A stretch of DNA of 64,000 bases from Shewanella olleyana (GTDB lineage: Bacteria > Pseudomonadota > Gammaproteobacteria > Enterobacterales > Shewanellaceae): contig NZ_JAKILD010000016.1 in assembly GCF_023283825.1 (NCBI RefSeq), positions 58,331-122,330 of the forward strand, written 5' to 3'. Below the pieces are notes generated by a model, which saw nothing but the letters and a program-made list of their open reading frames with translations, made no database searches and was not told the origin of the DNA. Below are positions 32,537 to 42,759 of this stretch, one piece after another (position 1 is the stretch's first letter; each line of letters starts with the position of its first letter). Both the position numbers and the translations under genes were made by a program.

Positions 32537-33016
32537 CTATACCAACTGTTGTTCTAATTCTTGCAGAACGTTAACCATTTCAAGAAGGCCAAGAGCAGCT
32601 TCAGTGCCTTTGTTACCTGCTTTAGTACCAGAGCGTTCGATTGCTTGCTCAATGGTATCTGTGGTTAACACGCCAAATGAAACTGGGATATCAAACTCTA
32701 AAGCAACTTGAGCTAGACCCTTGTTACACTCGCCTGCAACTAAATCAAAATGCGGAGTACCACCACGAATCACTGCACCTAGTGCAATGATACCGTCAAA
32801 CTTTCCAGATGCAGCAACACGACGTGCAGCAAGTGGTAATTCAACAGCGCCAGGAACACGAACAACAGTAATGTTGGCATCGTCAACCTGACCAAAACGT
32901 TTTAGTGTATCTATTGCGCCATCAAGCAGACTTTCAACTAAAAAACTGTTGAAACGCGATACTACAATCGCAACTTTGGCATTTTTTGCTTCGATATTAC
33001 CTTGAACTACGTTCAT
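32537..33016 (-). CDS. ribH: 6,7-dimethyl-8-ribityllumazine synthase
   Basis: RibH condenses the ribityl-pyrimidine with dihydroxybutanone phosphate to lumazine, the last intermediate before riboflavin. The 159-residue protein has [40 protein letters not shown] with the catalytic His, and [12 protein letters not shown]. The ATG at 33016 begins the conserved MNVVQGN; the 20 extra codons upstream look unlike the family. It lies between ribBX and nusB. Confidence 0.97.
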   Translation of the reverse strand: MNVVQGNIEAKNAKVAIVVSRFNSFLVESLLDGAIDTLKRFGQVDDANITVVRVPGAVELPLAARRVAASGKFDGIIALGAVIRGGTPHFDLVAGECNKGLAQVALEFDIPVSFGVLTTDTIEQAIERSGTKAGNKGTEAALGLLEMVNVLQELEQQLV

Positions 33017-33137
33017 TATCTTACCTAAATTAGCTAAAGCACCCAGCTCTGGGCAAAAGTGGCGGTATAATACCACAGCAAAATGCCCTGAGTCCTGTGC
33101 AATTAATGATAAATGTTAACTTCACTAAATTAGTGAA

Positions 33138-34241
33138 TTATTCTGCAATGTAATCAGTAACTTCTAAACCAAAGCCTGACAACGAATGATAATGTTTTGG
33201 TGAGCTCAATAAACGCATTGTGCTAACACCAAGACTGGATAGAATTTGTGAGCCGATTCCTACTTTTCGAGAAGTCCCTTCCCATTTAGCTGCAGCTGGC
33301 GCTTGGCCATTATCTTCAGCTTCAAAAGCTTTCACTTTCGCAAGCATTTCACTTGAATGCTCTTCGTGACCCAATAACACCAAAACACCGCCTTCAGATG
33401 CAATACGCTCCATGGCTTTTTCTAATGGCCAGCTACGCTTTTGGTCGCGTTCAGAATGCAATAGATCATTAAAGGTGTTTTGTAGGTGAACACGCACTAG
33501 ACAGTTCTCCTCAACGTTTCCTTTCACTAAGGCATAGTGTAATTGGTTATCGATAGTGTCTCTAAAAGTCACCATTTTGAACTCGCCGAAACGTGTTGGC
33601 AGTTTACATTCTGCTTCACGTACAACGGTGGTTTCTTTAGTGTTACGGTACTCAATTAAATCAGCAATGGTACCCATTTTAACGCCGTGGTTTTCGCTGA
33701 AAATTTCTAAGTCAGGACAGCGAGCCATGGTGCCGTCATCATTGAGAATTTCAACAATCACACCTGATGGTTCAAGACCCGCTAAACGGGCTAAATCACA
33801 ACCCGCTTCAGTATGACCGGCACGCGTCAGTACGCCGCCATCTTGAGCCATTAATGGGAAAATATGTCCAGGTTGAACTAAGTCAGCTGCTTTTGCATCT
33901 TTGGCAACTGCAGCTTGTACAGTAACAGCGCGGTCATGGGCTGAAATACCCGTAGTAACACCGGTTGCCGCTTCAATAGAAACAGTAAAATTAGTTGAGA
34001 ATTGGGCGTTATTATTAGTCACCATTAAAGGTAGATTTAATTGTTGGCAGCGTTCTCTAGTCATAGTTTGACAGATTAAGCCACGGCCATATGTCGCCAT
34101 AAAGTTGATTGCTTCAGGCGTGACCTTTTCGGCCGCCATAATCAAGTCACCTTCGTTTTCTCTGTCTTCGTCGTCCATCAAGATAACCATTTTACCTTGA
34201 CGAATGTCTTCGATGATCTCTTCTATACTATGTAGTGCCAT
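33138..34241 (-). CDS. ribBX: Dihydroxybutanone-phosphate synthase fused to inactive GTP cyclohydrolase II-like domain (RibBX)
   Basis: The N-terminal domain (about 1-200) is a complete Rib[18 protein letters not shown] metal site and [14 protein letters not shown]. It makes 3,4-dihydroxy-2-butanone 4-phosphate from ribulose 5-phosphate. The C-terminal domain (about 205-367) has the GTP cyclohydrolase II fold, but the zinc cysteines are gone: where active enzymes read roughly SECLTGD...SLRCDCG, this one reads [19 protein letters not shown]. This matches the RibBX variant described in proteobacteria, which lacks cyclohydrolase activity. A separate ribA must therefore exist elsewhere. Confidence 0.93.
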   Translation of the reverse strand: MALHSIEEIIEDIRQGKMVILMDDEDRENEGDLIMAAEKVTPEAINFMATYGRGLICQTMTRERCQQLNLPLMVTNNNAQFSTNFTVSIEAATGVTTGISAHDRAVTVQAAVAKDAKAADLVQPGHIFPLMAQDGGVLTRAGHTEAGCDLARLAGLEPSGVIVEILNDDGTMARCPDLEIFSENHGVKMGTIADLIEYRNTKETTVVREAECKLPTRFGEFKMVTFRDTIDNQLHYALVKGNVEENCLVRVHLQNTFNDLLHSERDQKRSWPLEKAMERIASEGGVLVLLGHEEHSSEMLAKVKAFEAEDNGQAPAAAKWEGTSRKVGIGSQILSSLGVSTMRLLSSPKHYHSLSGFGLEVTDYIAE

Positions 34242-34296
34242 GTTAAGACCTTTGTGTTGTTATTCCCCATATCTGCAATATAGGGTAAAAAGAGGG

Positions 34297-34953
34297 TTAT
34301 CGCATAAATCCAGCGCTGGCTAACATTTCCATTGTTACTCCGCCTGATGCTTTCTCAGGCTTTTGCGGATTCATTAAGCGTTCTAAATATCGTGCAATAA
34401 GGTCAACTTCAATATTAACCTTATCGCCAGCTTGTAAGTTGGTTAGTGTTGTTTCTGATGCGGTGTGTGGCACTATCGTTAAACGAAAGCGATGACGGTC
34501 AATTTCATTAACCGTCAAGCTAACACCATCAATGGTAATTGAGCCTTTGTGTGCAATATAGTGGGCTAACTCAGCAGGCGCTGCTAACCAAAATTCAATG
34601 GCTTTACCGCGAACACTTCGCTGTTCTACTGCAGCAATACCGTCAACATGGCCACTGACCATATGCCCGCCAAGTCGAGTCGTTGGCAGTACCGCTTTTT
34701 CTAGGTTTACCTTTTGACCGACATGATAGTTAGCGAAACCTGTTAACGCGACTGTTTCAGCTGAAATATCGGCGACATAACCATCTGCGAGACATTGCAC
34801 CACAGTTAAACATACGCCATTGGTCGCAATACTATCGCCTAGTTTCACATCAGATAAATCCAAATTTCCGCTGGCAACGTTTAGGCGAATGTCATCCCCT
34901 TTGCGCTCGATTTTTCTCAATGTGCCTAAGGCTTCAATAATGCCGGTAAACAT
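34297..34953 (-). CDS. ribE: Riboflavin synthase (alpha subunit)
   Basis: The enzyme dismutates two lumazine molecules to riboflavin and a pyrimidine that RibH reuses. The 218-residue protein has two similar lumazine-binding barrels: MFTGIIEALGTL with SIATNGVCLTV in the first, and HMVSGHVDGIA with SITIDGVSLTVNEI in the second. It lies between ribD and ribBX with short gaps, in a riboflavin operon. It is also called ribC in Escherichia coli. Confidence 0.97.
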   Translation of the reverse strand: MFTGIIEALGTLRKIERKGDDIRLNVASGNLDLSDVKLGDSIATNGVCLTVVQCLADGYVADISAETVALTGFANYHVGQKVNLEKAVLPTTRLGGHMVSGHVDGIAAVEQRSVRGKAIEFWLAAPAELAHYIAHKGSITIDGVSLTVNEIDRHRFRLTIVPHTASETTLTNLQAGDKVNIEVDLIARYLERLMNPQKPEKASGGVTMEMLASAGFMR

Positions 34954-35016
34954 AAATACTCACTTGTTTTAATTCGGTTCAGTTCGATTCGATTATTATC
35001 AGTTAGCTAATTGGAA

Positions 35017-36162
35017 CTAGAGATTGAAAATCATCCGTTGATCATTTCCAACGCGTCTTGAATCGACCAATTGTAATTCAGGAATTTGTTCCATAGTTTG
35101 ATAGTCGTTCAGTTGTAATAAATTACGGCCGTGACTGCCTAAAATTTTCATTGCTTGATAAAGGTAAAGTTCATCAGCAAGGTTTTCATTAAGCACACTA
35201 CCAGCAAGACAGGCTCCTGCCTCAACTAGTACTGAATTACATTGCTTACCTAAATAAGTAAATAACGCATGTAAATCAACGCGTCCATCTTCATTTGTGG
35301 CAATAGTGATACAACTAACATGATTGTTAAATTTTTCTTGTACTTCTGCGGGGTAATCCACACAGGAAACCAACAATACAGGTGATGTAAAATCAAATAG
35401 CTTCATTTCACTCGTTAGCCTTGCTTTACTATCTAAAATAACCCGCAAAGGTTGCTGTAGATCTGAGGACGCAAGTGAGCTTTTCAAGCTGCCTAACTCC
35501 TCATAACGCACATTTAGCGTTGGGTTATCAGCAAGTACTGTTTCAACACCCGTTACCAGTGCACAATGACGAGCGCGTAACTTTTGCACGTCAGCTCGTG
35601 CTTCTGGCCCAGTAATCCATTTAGACACCCCATTCGAAAGTGCCGTTTTACCATCAATACTAGCAGCCAATTTAATTGTAATTCGAGGCAGGCCTGTGGT
35701 CATTTTTTTAGTGAAGCCTAAATTGAGTAATTTAGCTTGTTCGGTAAGTAAACCTACATCAACCTGCACGCCCGCTTCAGTTAATAATCGGATGCCATTT
35801 CCAGCAACTTGCGGATTAGCATCAACTTCAGCAATCACAACTCTTTTAACACCCGCTTTAATTAATGCTAATGCGCAAGGAGGTGTACGGCCATAATGAC
35901 TACAAGGTTCAAGGGTGACATAGGCCGTGGAAGCTAATAATTGCTGTTGATTTTGTTTGGCATCGACATCTTGAAGTGCATGAATTTCAGCGTGAGGGCC
36001 ACCCGCTTTAATATGGTAACCCTGACCAATAATTTGATCATCGACAGCGATAACACAACCGACATTGGGATTTGGACGAGTGGTGTAACGCCCTTTTTCG
36101 GCTAAAGAAATTGCCAGGCTCATCATTTCAATATCAGTAATAGACCATTGAGACATAAACAC
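35017..36162 (-). CDS. ribD: Bifunctional pyrimidine deaminase/reductase RibD
   Basis: RibD carries out the second and third steps of riboflavin synthesis. The 381-residue protein has the deaminase zinc site (GPHAEIHAL, then TLEPCSHYGRTPPCALAL) in the first 150 residues and the reductase domain after it (RITIKLAASIDGKTALSNG, VDADVTGVETVLADNPTL-like segment, LVEAGACLAGS). It follows nrdR by 56 bp. No FMN riboswitch can be recognised in the short gap. Confidence 0.96.
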   Translation of the reverse strand: MFMSQWSITDIEMMSLAISLAEKGRYTTRPNPNVGCVIAVDDQIIGQGYHIKAGGPHAEIHALQDVDAKQNQQQLLASTAYVTLEPCSHYGRTPPCALALIKAGVKRVVIAEVDANPQVAGNGIRLLTEAGVQVDVGLLTEQAKLLNLGFTKKMTTGLPRITIKLAASIDGKTALSNGVSKWITGPEARADVQKLRARHCALVTGVETVLADNPTLNVRYEELGSLKSSLASSDLQQPLRVILDSKARLTSEMKLFDFTSPVLLVSCVDYPAEVQEKFNNHVSCITIATNEDGRVDLHALFTYLGKQCNSVLVEAGACLAGSVLNENLADELYLYQAMKILGSHGRNLLQLNDYQTMEQIPELQLVDSRRVGNDQRMIFNL

Positions 36163-36218
36163 CTACTTGAAATAGCGGCTGTAAACATAATCTACAGCCT
36201 CAATATGGGGAACAGAAA

Positions 36219-36668
36219 TTACTTTTGTAGCTTAGCGATGGCTTCACCAAACTGGGAAACATCCTCAAAGGCACGATAAACTGAAGCGAAGCGAATATAA
36301 GCCACTTTATCTAGGACCATTAATTGTTCCATCATTAAATTACCAATCATTGCTGAGTCAATCTCGCGCTCACCCGTCCCTCTTAAGGTCGATTTGATTT
36401 TAGTTAATGCTTGCTCAATTTGGTCAATAGACACTGGACGCTTTTCTACCGCGCGCAACATGCCGCCTCGAAGTTTATCTTCATCAAACGGTTGTCGAGT
36501 GCCATCTTGTTTAATCACTCGCGGCATAACTAATTCGGCACCTTCAAAAGTGGTGAAACGTTCATGGCACAATGTACATTCCCGGCGGCGACGGACTTGG
36601 TGGCCATCAGCCACAAGACGAGAGTCAATCACTTTAGTATCTGTCGCGCTACAAAATGGGCAATGCAT
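36219..36668 (-). CDS. nrdR: Transcriptional repressor NrdR
   Basis: NrdR represses ribonucleotide reductase genes according to the ATP/dATP balance. The 149-residue protein has a zinc ribbon with CPFC and CTLC pairs, [17 protein letters not shown], and an ATP-cone (about 49-140, [16 protein letters not shown]). The ATG at 36668 has AGGAG about 7 bases upstream and begins the conserved MHCPFC. It stands at the head of the rib genes, the common gammaproteobacterial order. Confidence 0.97.
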   Translation of the reverse strand: MHCPFCSATDTKVIDSRLVADGHQVRRRRECTLCHERFTTFEGAELVMPRVIKQDGTRQPFDEDKLRGGMLRAVEKRPVSIDQIEQALTKIKSTLRGTGEREIDSAMIGNLMMEQLMVLDKVAYIRFASVYRAFEDVSQFGEAIAKLQK

Positions 36669-36906
36669 ATTCGCTCCTGAAAATAAAAATAAAATGGCCG
36701 TAAGCACAAGGTACTTACAGCCATTAAAGTTTATCCTATTTACTTAATAAGGTTAACCTTATCGATAAGATTATCCTACTTAGTTCAAATGGATAATGTG
36801 TCTAATTATGAAGAGCAATATTCGCTAGCATTTTCTAGATAAAAATTGCTCAACTTATATAAACATTAAGTCACGGTTTTATCCGCAACCTTAAACCCGT
36901 CAACAA

Positions 36907-38163
36907 TTATCCGTAAACAGGATATTTAGCACATAACTCAAGCACTTGGTTCTTAACGCGCTCAATGGTAGCTTCGTTGGTAATGTCATCTAATACATCA
37001 CACATCCAGTTTGTTAGCTCTACTGATTCTGTTTCAGTGAAGCCGCGACGTGTAATTGCAGGAGAGCCAATACGAAGACCTGAAGTCACAAAAGGTGAAC
37101 GTGGGTCATTTGGTACAGAGTTTTTGTTTACAGTGATGTTAGCTTTACCTAACGCAGCATCGGCATCTTTACCTGTCATATCTTTGCTGATCAAATCTAG
37201 CAAGAATAAGTGGTTATCTGTACCGCCAGAAACAACATCGTAACCACGCTCAATGAAGGTTTTCGCCATCACTTTAGCATTAGCAACAACTTGCTCTTGG
37301 TAAGTCGTAAATTCAGGATCAAGTGCTTCTTTAAATGCAACCGCTTTAGCAGCGATAACATGCATTAAAGGACCGCCTTGGCCACCTGGGAATACTGCAG
37401 AATTTAACTTTTTGTAGATATCTTCATCATCAGCAGCTGAAAGAATCAAACCACCACGAGGACCTGCAAGGGTTTTATGAGTGGTAGTGGTTACAACATG
37501 TGCATGAGGAAGTGGATTCGGGTAAATACCTGCAGCAACAAGACCTGCTACGTGAGCCATATCTACGAATAAGTAAGCACCGACTTTGTCAGCGATTTCA
37601 CGGAACTTGCCCCAATCGATAATGCCAGAATATGCAGAGAAACCAGCGATAATCATTTTTGGTTTATGTTCAACAGCTAAACGCTCAACTTCAGCGTAAT
37701 CAATTTTACCTGTAGTTTCATCGATACCGTACTGGACAGCATTATAAAGCTTGCCAGAAAAACTCACTTGAGAACCATGGGTCAGGTGACCACCATGGGC
37801 TAGGCTCATACCTAAAACAGTATCACCGCCTTGAAGTAGCGCCATGAAAACGGCTGAGTTTGCTTGAGAACCAGAATGTGGCTGTACGTTTGCGTATGTC
37901 GCGCCAAACAATTCCTTTGCACGAGAAATCGCTAACTCTTCTGCGATATCTACATGTTCACAACCACCGTAGTAACGCTTTCCAGGATAACCTTCAGCAT
38001 ACTTGTTCGTTAGCTGAGAACCTTGGGCTTCAAGGACGCGCGGGCTGGTATAGTTTTCAGAAGCAATGAGTTCGATGTGCTCTTCTTGACGGCGCGTTTC
38101 ATCTTCAATTGCTGCAAATAGTTGTGGATCATAATCCGCGATATTCATATCTTTTTTCAGCAT
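36907..38163 (-). CDS. glyA: Serine hydroxymethyltransferase
   Basis: GlyA interconverts serine and glycine and feeds one-carbon units to tetrahydrofolate, using PLP. The 418-residue protein has [13 protein letters not shown], the tetrahydrofolate/PLP region [15 protein letters not shown], and the PLP lysine in [16 protein letters not shown]. It lies 238 bp upstream of nrdR on the same strand. An imperfect hairpin (AATGGC.GTAAG / CTTAC.GCCATT) near 36694-36725 could end its transcript. Confidence 0.98.
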   Translation of the reverse strand: MLKKDMNIADYDPQLFAAIEDETRRQEEHIELIASENYTSPRVLEAQGSQLTNKYAEGYPGKRYYGGCEHVDIAEELAISRAKELFGATYANVQPHSGSQANSAVFMALLQGGDTVLGMSLAHGGHLTHGSQVSFSGKLYNAVQYGIDETTGKIDYAEVERLAVEHKPKMIIAGFSAYSGIIDWGKFREIADKVGAYLFVDMAHVAGLVAAGIYPNPLPHAHVVTTTTHKTLAGPRGGLILSAADDEDIYKKLNSAVFPGGQGGPLMHVIAAKAVAFKEALDPEFTTYQEQVVANAKVMAKTFIERGYDVVSGGTDNHLFLLDLISKDMTGKDADAALGKANITVNKNSVPNDPRSPFVTSGLRIGSPAITRRGFTETESVELTNWMCDVLDDITNEATIERVKNQVLELCAKYPVYG

Positions 38164-38484
38164 TACTCACTCCAGCTGTTAATTCTTATAGTAGGGTTGC
38201 GCGGTATGATACAGCGCAATTGATCACAATCCCAGCATTTGAAACATGAAATTACTTGCAATTAATCATGAATACCATTTGCCATCTATAATTTGTAAGT
38301 ATTAGCAGCTTTCAGTAATTGTATTTCATAGTAAAAACCAATTTCGCTCTTAGTTTCATAGTCTTGTAACTATTTTAAGAAAACTCTTTTCTAAAAATGA
38401 ATCAACTATGTAATTTTGATCGACTGCCCATTTAATGGGTAAAACAGAATAAGATTAACTCTCACAAAGACAATGTTTTTGAAG
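38164..38484. other. Intergenic region upstream of glyA
   Basis: The region is the upstream side of glyA and the downstream side of the DUF3943 gene. An inverted repeat TTGCGC-N11-GCGCAA lies at 38197-38219, 34 bp before the glyA start; it could be a regulator site but I cannot assign one. No gene is seen. Confidence 0.4.
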
Positions 38485-40236
38485 TTAATATTGATAAACA
38501 AATTGAATACTGCTGCGGCTTTCTGTTTCATCATTTCGATTTGAAATAGCCAAATTTTCAATCCCAGTTAATGTCCCACTTCGATCAATTCGCTCATGAT
38601 GAATACTGATATTCATATTATCAGTCAAAGGCACATCGAGATAAGTTTCGTACCTATCCCGTGCATCTTTAAAGTCGAGGTCATTGACGTTTGGGTTCCA
38701 ATCACTACTGCGGTTAAACTCATTATCATCAATTGAGTCCCAGCGTTGACTTTGAAACTTAACGCCTAATAACAACTCTTTATAATTTGCCTCTAGTTTT
38801 AACTTGGCTGTATGACCTAAAGCATACCCATAACCACCTTCCCAAAGCACTGACTTTGTTCCCCAAAAAAGACCACCATTTTGACGATAGTTTTTAGTTG
38901 CAAAGGGCTTAACCATACTAAAATCAGCGAACAAGTCGCCTCGAATACTGATATTGACATCACCCACAAACCATTGTGAACCTGCAGATAAACCAATCAC
39001 ATTAATCGCAGCATAAAAATCTTCCTCTTCATCTTGACCTAAACTGCTATATTCAAGTCCCATTGATGGCCCTAAAAACCAAGTATTCAGACCATTTTTA
39101 GAGTCTAATAAGATATTTTCACCACTAGTCCAACCGCCTAAGAAGACTGAAGAATCCATTTGCCAATCTTCAATTCCTTCATTTGATATCCCGAGTTCCA
39201 TATTCAACTCTACTTGGCTAGGCGTCGCAGACAACCCATCAAATTTCCCCTGAACACTATCGATACTCGCTTCTAAACCCAATATTAATGAGGTCGTTGC
39301 AATATCAGCTTCTTGCTTCGTGGAATATATCGCACCGGTGTAAATGTTAAATTTATCTTTCGCATATTCTCGATTAAATCGCTGAGGGTTATCATAACCA
39401 AACCAACCTTTAATTGTTTTAGCGGGATTGAATACACTAGCAAAAGTCGTCGGGAGCCAGCCTTGTTTTGAATCTAACATTTCAGATAGTTGAAGTAAGC
39501 TCTCACCTAATACAGCCCCACCAAAGGTAGTCACTATTTGATCATTCACACTCACCACTTCTTTATATTCCGCAAACACTTCCCAGACTGCCGATGCGAC
39601 AAAATTACCCGCTAAAGATTCATAGTAATTAAAGTTATAATTCCGAAAAGCTTGATAATAAAGTGCGCCAGCGTAGGTATGGCCCCAATTCATGCCGACC
39701 TTATTGTCATCAAGTTTCCAAGAATCATTCGACACGATACGATCCACAAAATATTGGCCTGTATCTCCTTCAATTTCATAATCGAAATCTCCTTCCATGC
39801 TTTCTTCACTTGAAAGATAAAGCACTTCGCCAATAACAAGTAGAGTTGAAACTTCAGCTAGTGCTCCCCACCAGTTTTTATCAACTAACTGTGGATCAGT
39901 AAGAAAACTTTCCCCTTCTGAAACACCTGAGCTATTAATACTCGTATTCCCAGAGTTTGCAGCAAGACTGCTTCTAGATAGACCAGAAGGATCATTAACG
40001 CCAAAATTAGCTAAATTAAAAAAATCTAGGTTAACTGAATTAACATTATTGGAGAGACTTTCTGGAGCGACAGAACCCAAACCCTCATCAGAAAAAGAAA
40101 TTCCTTCAATCTTTTCTATACCTAATTGCTGAGCATAGACTTGGTTAGACAAACAAAATAGTGATATTGAAAATAGCATATTTGGTAGTAGCGTATTGGG
40201 TAGTAGCGCTTTCTTTAAGACCTTCCCTCTTATCAT
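38485..40236 (-). CDS. DUF3943-family predicted outer-membrane protein
   Basis: The 583-residue protein starts with a signal peptide (LFSISLFCLSNQVYAQQ) and contains the DUF3943 block near 185-260: NWGHTYAGALYYQAFRNYN, ASAVWEVFAEYKEVVS.ND and FGGAVLGESLLQLSE. The remaining 300 residues alternate aromatic and polar positions and end in SIQFVYQY, with a terminal aromatic, as in outer-membrane beta-barrels. Function is unknown. The ATG at 40236 is chosen over a TTG two codons upstream. It stands alone, divergent from ettA. Confidence 0.8.
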   Translation of the reverse strand: MIRGKVLKKALLPNTLLPNMLFSISLFCLSNQVYAQQLGIEKIEGISFSDEGLGSVAPESLSNNVNSVNLDFFNLANFGVNDPSGLSRSSLAANSGNTSINSSGVSEGESFLTDPQLVDKNWWGALAEVSTLLVIGEVLYLSSEESMEGDFDYEIEGDTGQYFVDRIVSNDSWKLDDNKVGMNWGHTYAGALYYQAFRNYNFNYYESLAGNFVASAVWEVFAEYKEVVSVNDQIVTTFGGAVLGESLLQLSEMLDSKQGWLPTTFASVFNPAKTIKGWFGYDNPQRFNREYAKDKFNIYTGAIYSTKQEADIATTSLILGLEASIDSVQGKFDGLSATPSQVELNMELGISNEGIEDWQMDSSVFLGGWTSGENILLDSKNGLNTWFLGPSMGLEYSSLGQDEEEDFYAAINVIGLSAGSQWFVGDVNISIRGDLFADFSMVKPFATKNYRQNGGLFWGTKSVLWEGGYGYALGHTAKLKLEANYKELLLGVKFQSQRWDSIDDNEFNRSSDWNPNVNDLDFKDARDRYETYLDVPLTDNMNISIHHERIDRSGTLTGIENLAISNRNDETESRSSIQFVYQY

Positions 40237-40507
40237 TATCAATTTAATCCCTTAACATGTTTTAAAGATTCACTGCTTATACATACCTTTCAGTGGTCAA
40301 CTGATTGTTGAGCCTGTCCCCCTCAACCATAGTGTTATAACAATGTTACATTTATTCTTTACTATATACAGCTTTCATATCGCAGCAATTCGAAATTATA
40401 TTGTCGATTAAATTTTCAATAATATAAGTTCGGTTTTAAGTTAGGGTCAGATTCAAGTAGAATTAATTAAATTTCCTAGTTCGAACCTTAGTCAAAGAGA
40501 TATAAAT

Positions 40508-42175
40508 ATGGCTCAGTTTGTATATAGCATGCTTAGAGTGGGCAAAATTGTTCCGCCTAAGAAACAAATCCTTAAAGATATTTCCCTTAGTTTTTTCCCA
40601 GGCGCCAAGATTGGTGTTCTTGGTTTAAACGGTTCAGGTAAATCAACTTTACTTAGAATTATGGCGGGATTAGATACTGAAATCGAAGGCGAAGCTCGCC
40701 CGATGCAAGATCTTAAAATTGGCTATCTTCCCCAAGAACCTAAGCTTGATGAATCACAAACGGTTCGTGAAGCGATTGAAGAAGCTGTTAGTGAAGCCAA
40801 AAATGCACTAACGCGTTTAGATGAAGTGTACGCACTTTATGCTGAACCTGATGCAGATTTTGATGCCCTAGCAAAAGAGCAAGGTCAGCTTGAAGCGATT
40901 ATTCAATCTCAAGATGCACATAACCTTGATGTGGTATTAGACAGAGCAGCCAATGCACTGCGTCTTCCTGATTGGGATGAAAAAATCGAAGTGCTTTCGG
41001 GTGGTGAACGTCGCCGTGTAGCTATTTGTCGCTTATTACTTGAAAAGCCTGACATGTTGTTACTCGATGAACCAACCAACCACTTGGATGCAGAATCAGT
41101 CGCATGGCTTGAGCGCTTCTTACAAGATTACACTGGCACCGTTGTGGCTATTACCCATGATAGATATTTCTTGGATAATGCAGCTGGCTGGATTTTAGAG
41201 CTTGACCGTGGTGAAGGTATTCCATGGGAAGGTAACTACTCTTCATGGCTAGAGCAAAAAGATGCGCGTCTGCAACAAGAGTCATCGACTGAAAGTGCGC
41301 GCCAGAAAACCATTCAAAAAGAATTAGAATGGGTACGTCAAGGTTCTAAAGGCCGTCAATCTAAAGGTAAGGCCCGTATGGCTCGCTTTGAAGAGTTGAA
41401 CACCAACGACTACCAGAAACGTAATGAAACAAACGAGTTGTTTATTCCACCAGGACCTCGCTTAGGCGATAAAGTCATTGAAGTGAATAATTTGACTAAG
41501 TCATATGGCGATCGTGTATTAATTGATAATTTAACTTTTGCTGTACCTAAAGGCGCTATTGTCGGCATTATCGGTGCTAACGGCGCGGGTAAATCAACTT
41601 TATTTAAGATGATTTCTGGTGCCGAACAACCTGATAGCGGCAGCATTGAAGTGGGCGAATCAGTACAAATTGCTTCAGTTGAGCAGTTCCGTGATTCGAT
41701 GAATGATAAAAACACTGTCTGGCAAGAAATTTCCGACGGCCAAGATATCATGCGCATCAATAACACAGAAATCCCAAGTCGCGCCTATGTAGGCCGCTTT
41801 AACTTCCGTGGTGGCGACCAGCAAAAAATTATTGGTACCTTATCAGGTGGTGAGCGTAACCGTGTTCATCTTGCTAAATTATTGCAAGCTGGCGGTAACG
41901 TATTACTTCTCGATGAACCAACCAATGACTTGGATGTTGAAACGCTACGAGCTTTAGAAGAAGCGCTATTAGAGTTCCCAGGTTGTGCCATGGTCATTTC
42001 TCATGACCGTTGGTTCTTGGATAGAATTGCTACCCACATCTTAGATTACCGCGATGAAGGTCAAGTTAACTTCTATGAAGGTAACTACACTGAATATACT
42101 GCTTGGTTAAAAGAGCATTTAGGTACTGAAGCCATTGAACCTCATCGCCTAAAATACAAGCGCATCGCCAAGTAA
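40508..42175 (+). CDS. ettA: Energy-dependent translational throttle protein EttA (ABC-F)
   Basis: EttA is an ABC-F ATPase that binds the ribosomal E site and gates translation initiation according to ATP level. The 555-residue protein begins MAQFVYSMLRVGKIVPPKK, typical of EttA, and has two nucleotide-binding domains: Walker A GLNGSGKST and GANGAGKST, signatures LSGGERRRV and LSGGERNRV, and Walker B LLLDEPTNHLD and LLLDEPTNDLD. The linker between them carries the arm and charged P-site interaction motif. It is monocistronic with a strong terminator. Confidence 0.96.
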   Translation: MAQFVYSMLRVGKIVPPKKQILKDISLSFFPGAKIGVLGLNGSGKSTLLRIMAGLDTEIEGEARPMQDLKIGYLPQEPKLDESQTVREAIEEAVSEAKNALTRLDEVYALYAEPDADFDALAKEQGQLEAIIQSQDAHNLDVVLDRAANALRLPDWDEKIEVLSGGERRRVAICRLLLEKPDMLLLDEPTNHLDAESVAWLERFLQDYTGTVVAITHDRYFLDNAAGWILELDRGEGIPWEGNYSSWLEQKDARLQQESSTESARQKTIQKELEWVRQGSKGRQSKGKARMARFEELNTNDYQKRNETNELFIPPGPRLGDKVIEVNNLTKSYGDRVLIDNLTFAVPKGAIVGIIGANGAGKSTLFKMISGAEQPDSGSIEVGESVQIASVEQFRDSMNDKNTVWQEISDGQDIMRINNTEIPSRAYVGRFNFRGGDQQKIIGTLSGGERNRVHLAKLLQAGGNVLLLDEPTNDLDVETLRALEEALLEFPGCAMVISHDRWFLDRIATHILDYRDEGQVNFYEGNYTEYTAWLKEHLGTEAIEPHRLKYKRIAK

Positions 42176-42263
42176 ACACTTGTAGATAAGCATTTGTAAG
42201 TAAGCAGTTACAAGTAAAAGTTATCTAAAGCTGCTACCGTTGGTATTCAGCTTTTAAAATATT

Positions 42264-42320
42264 AAGCCCCAATTTAAACAATGGCTCTTTAAAGCAAAAT
42301 GTTTAAATTGGGGCTTTTTT
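42264..42320 (+). terminator. Strong terminator of ettA
   Basis: A perfect 17-bp stem (AAGCCCCAATTTAAACA and its complement, 42264-42280 with 42300-42316) has a 19-base loop and runs into a T-tract. It lies 88 bp past the ettA stop. Confidence 0.9.
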
Positions 42321-42759
42321 ATGTTTTGTGCAAAAAAGCGGCTGTAATAGCTGAAAACAACAATTAGCAATTACCATGTCATAAAAATGACGAATACCAC
42401 TGCACCAACAAGTTGGTTACATTAATCTATATCACTACGATGTAAAACTGCTATTTGAGAATTGATAACAATAGATGAAGTCTCTTTTTTTGTTCTTCAA
42501 GTTACAGTTCAATTAGGCAGCATTAACAAACACTTAAATAACTTATTTAAGTATCATGTCGTATCAATAAAACACTGCTGCAAGCTCCCATAACGCCTCG
42601 CTGTGACATCATTGTAAAAAAGCGTCAAAATCCCACAATCTATTTGTAAAGACAAATTAACTTAAGTACTATAAAAATATTGACGGCTTATTTAACTGTT
42701 AAACGATGACGATAGCTTTAGGTTATACATCAAAAAATCAAATAAAAATGGAGAAATCA
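42321..42759. other. Intergenic region upstream of the secreted coiled-coil protein
   Basis: This AT-rich stretch of about 440 bp has no credible gene. The frame of the following gene is open to 42706, but I place its start at 42760. No operator or RNA structure is recognised. Confidence 0.4.

Noticed and set aside
36163..36218. FMN riboswitch in front of ribD
   Set aside because: The gap is only 56 bases, too short for the roughly 140-base aptamer, and no conserved segments are seen.
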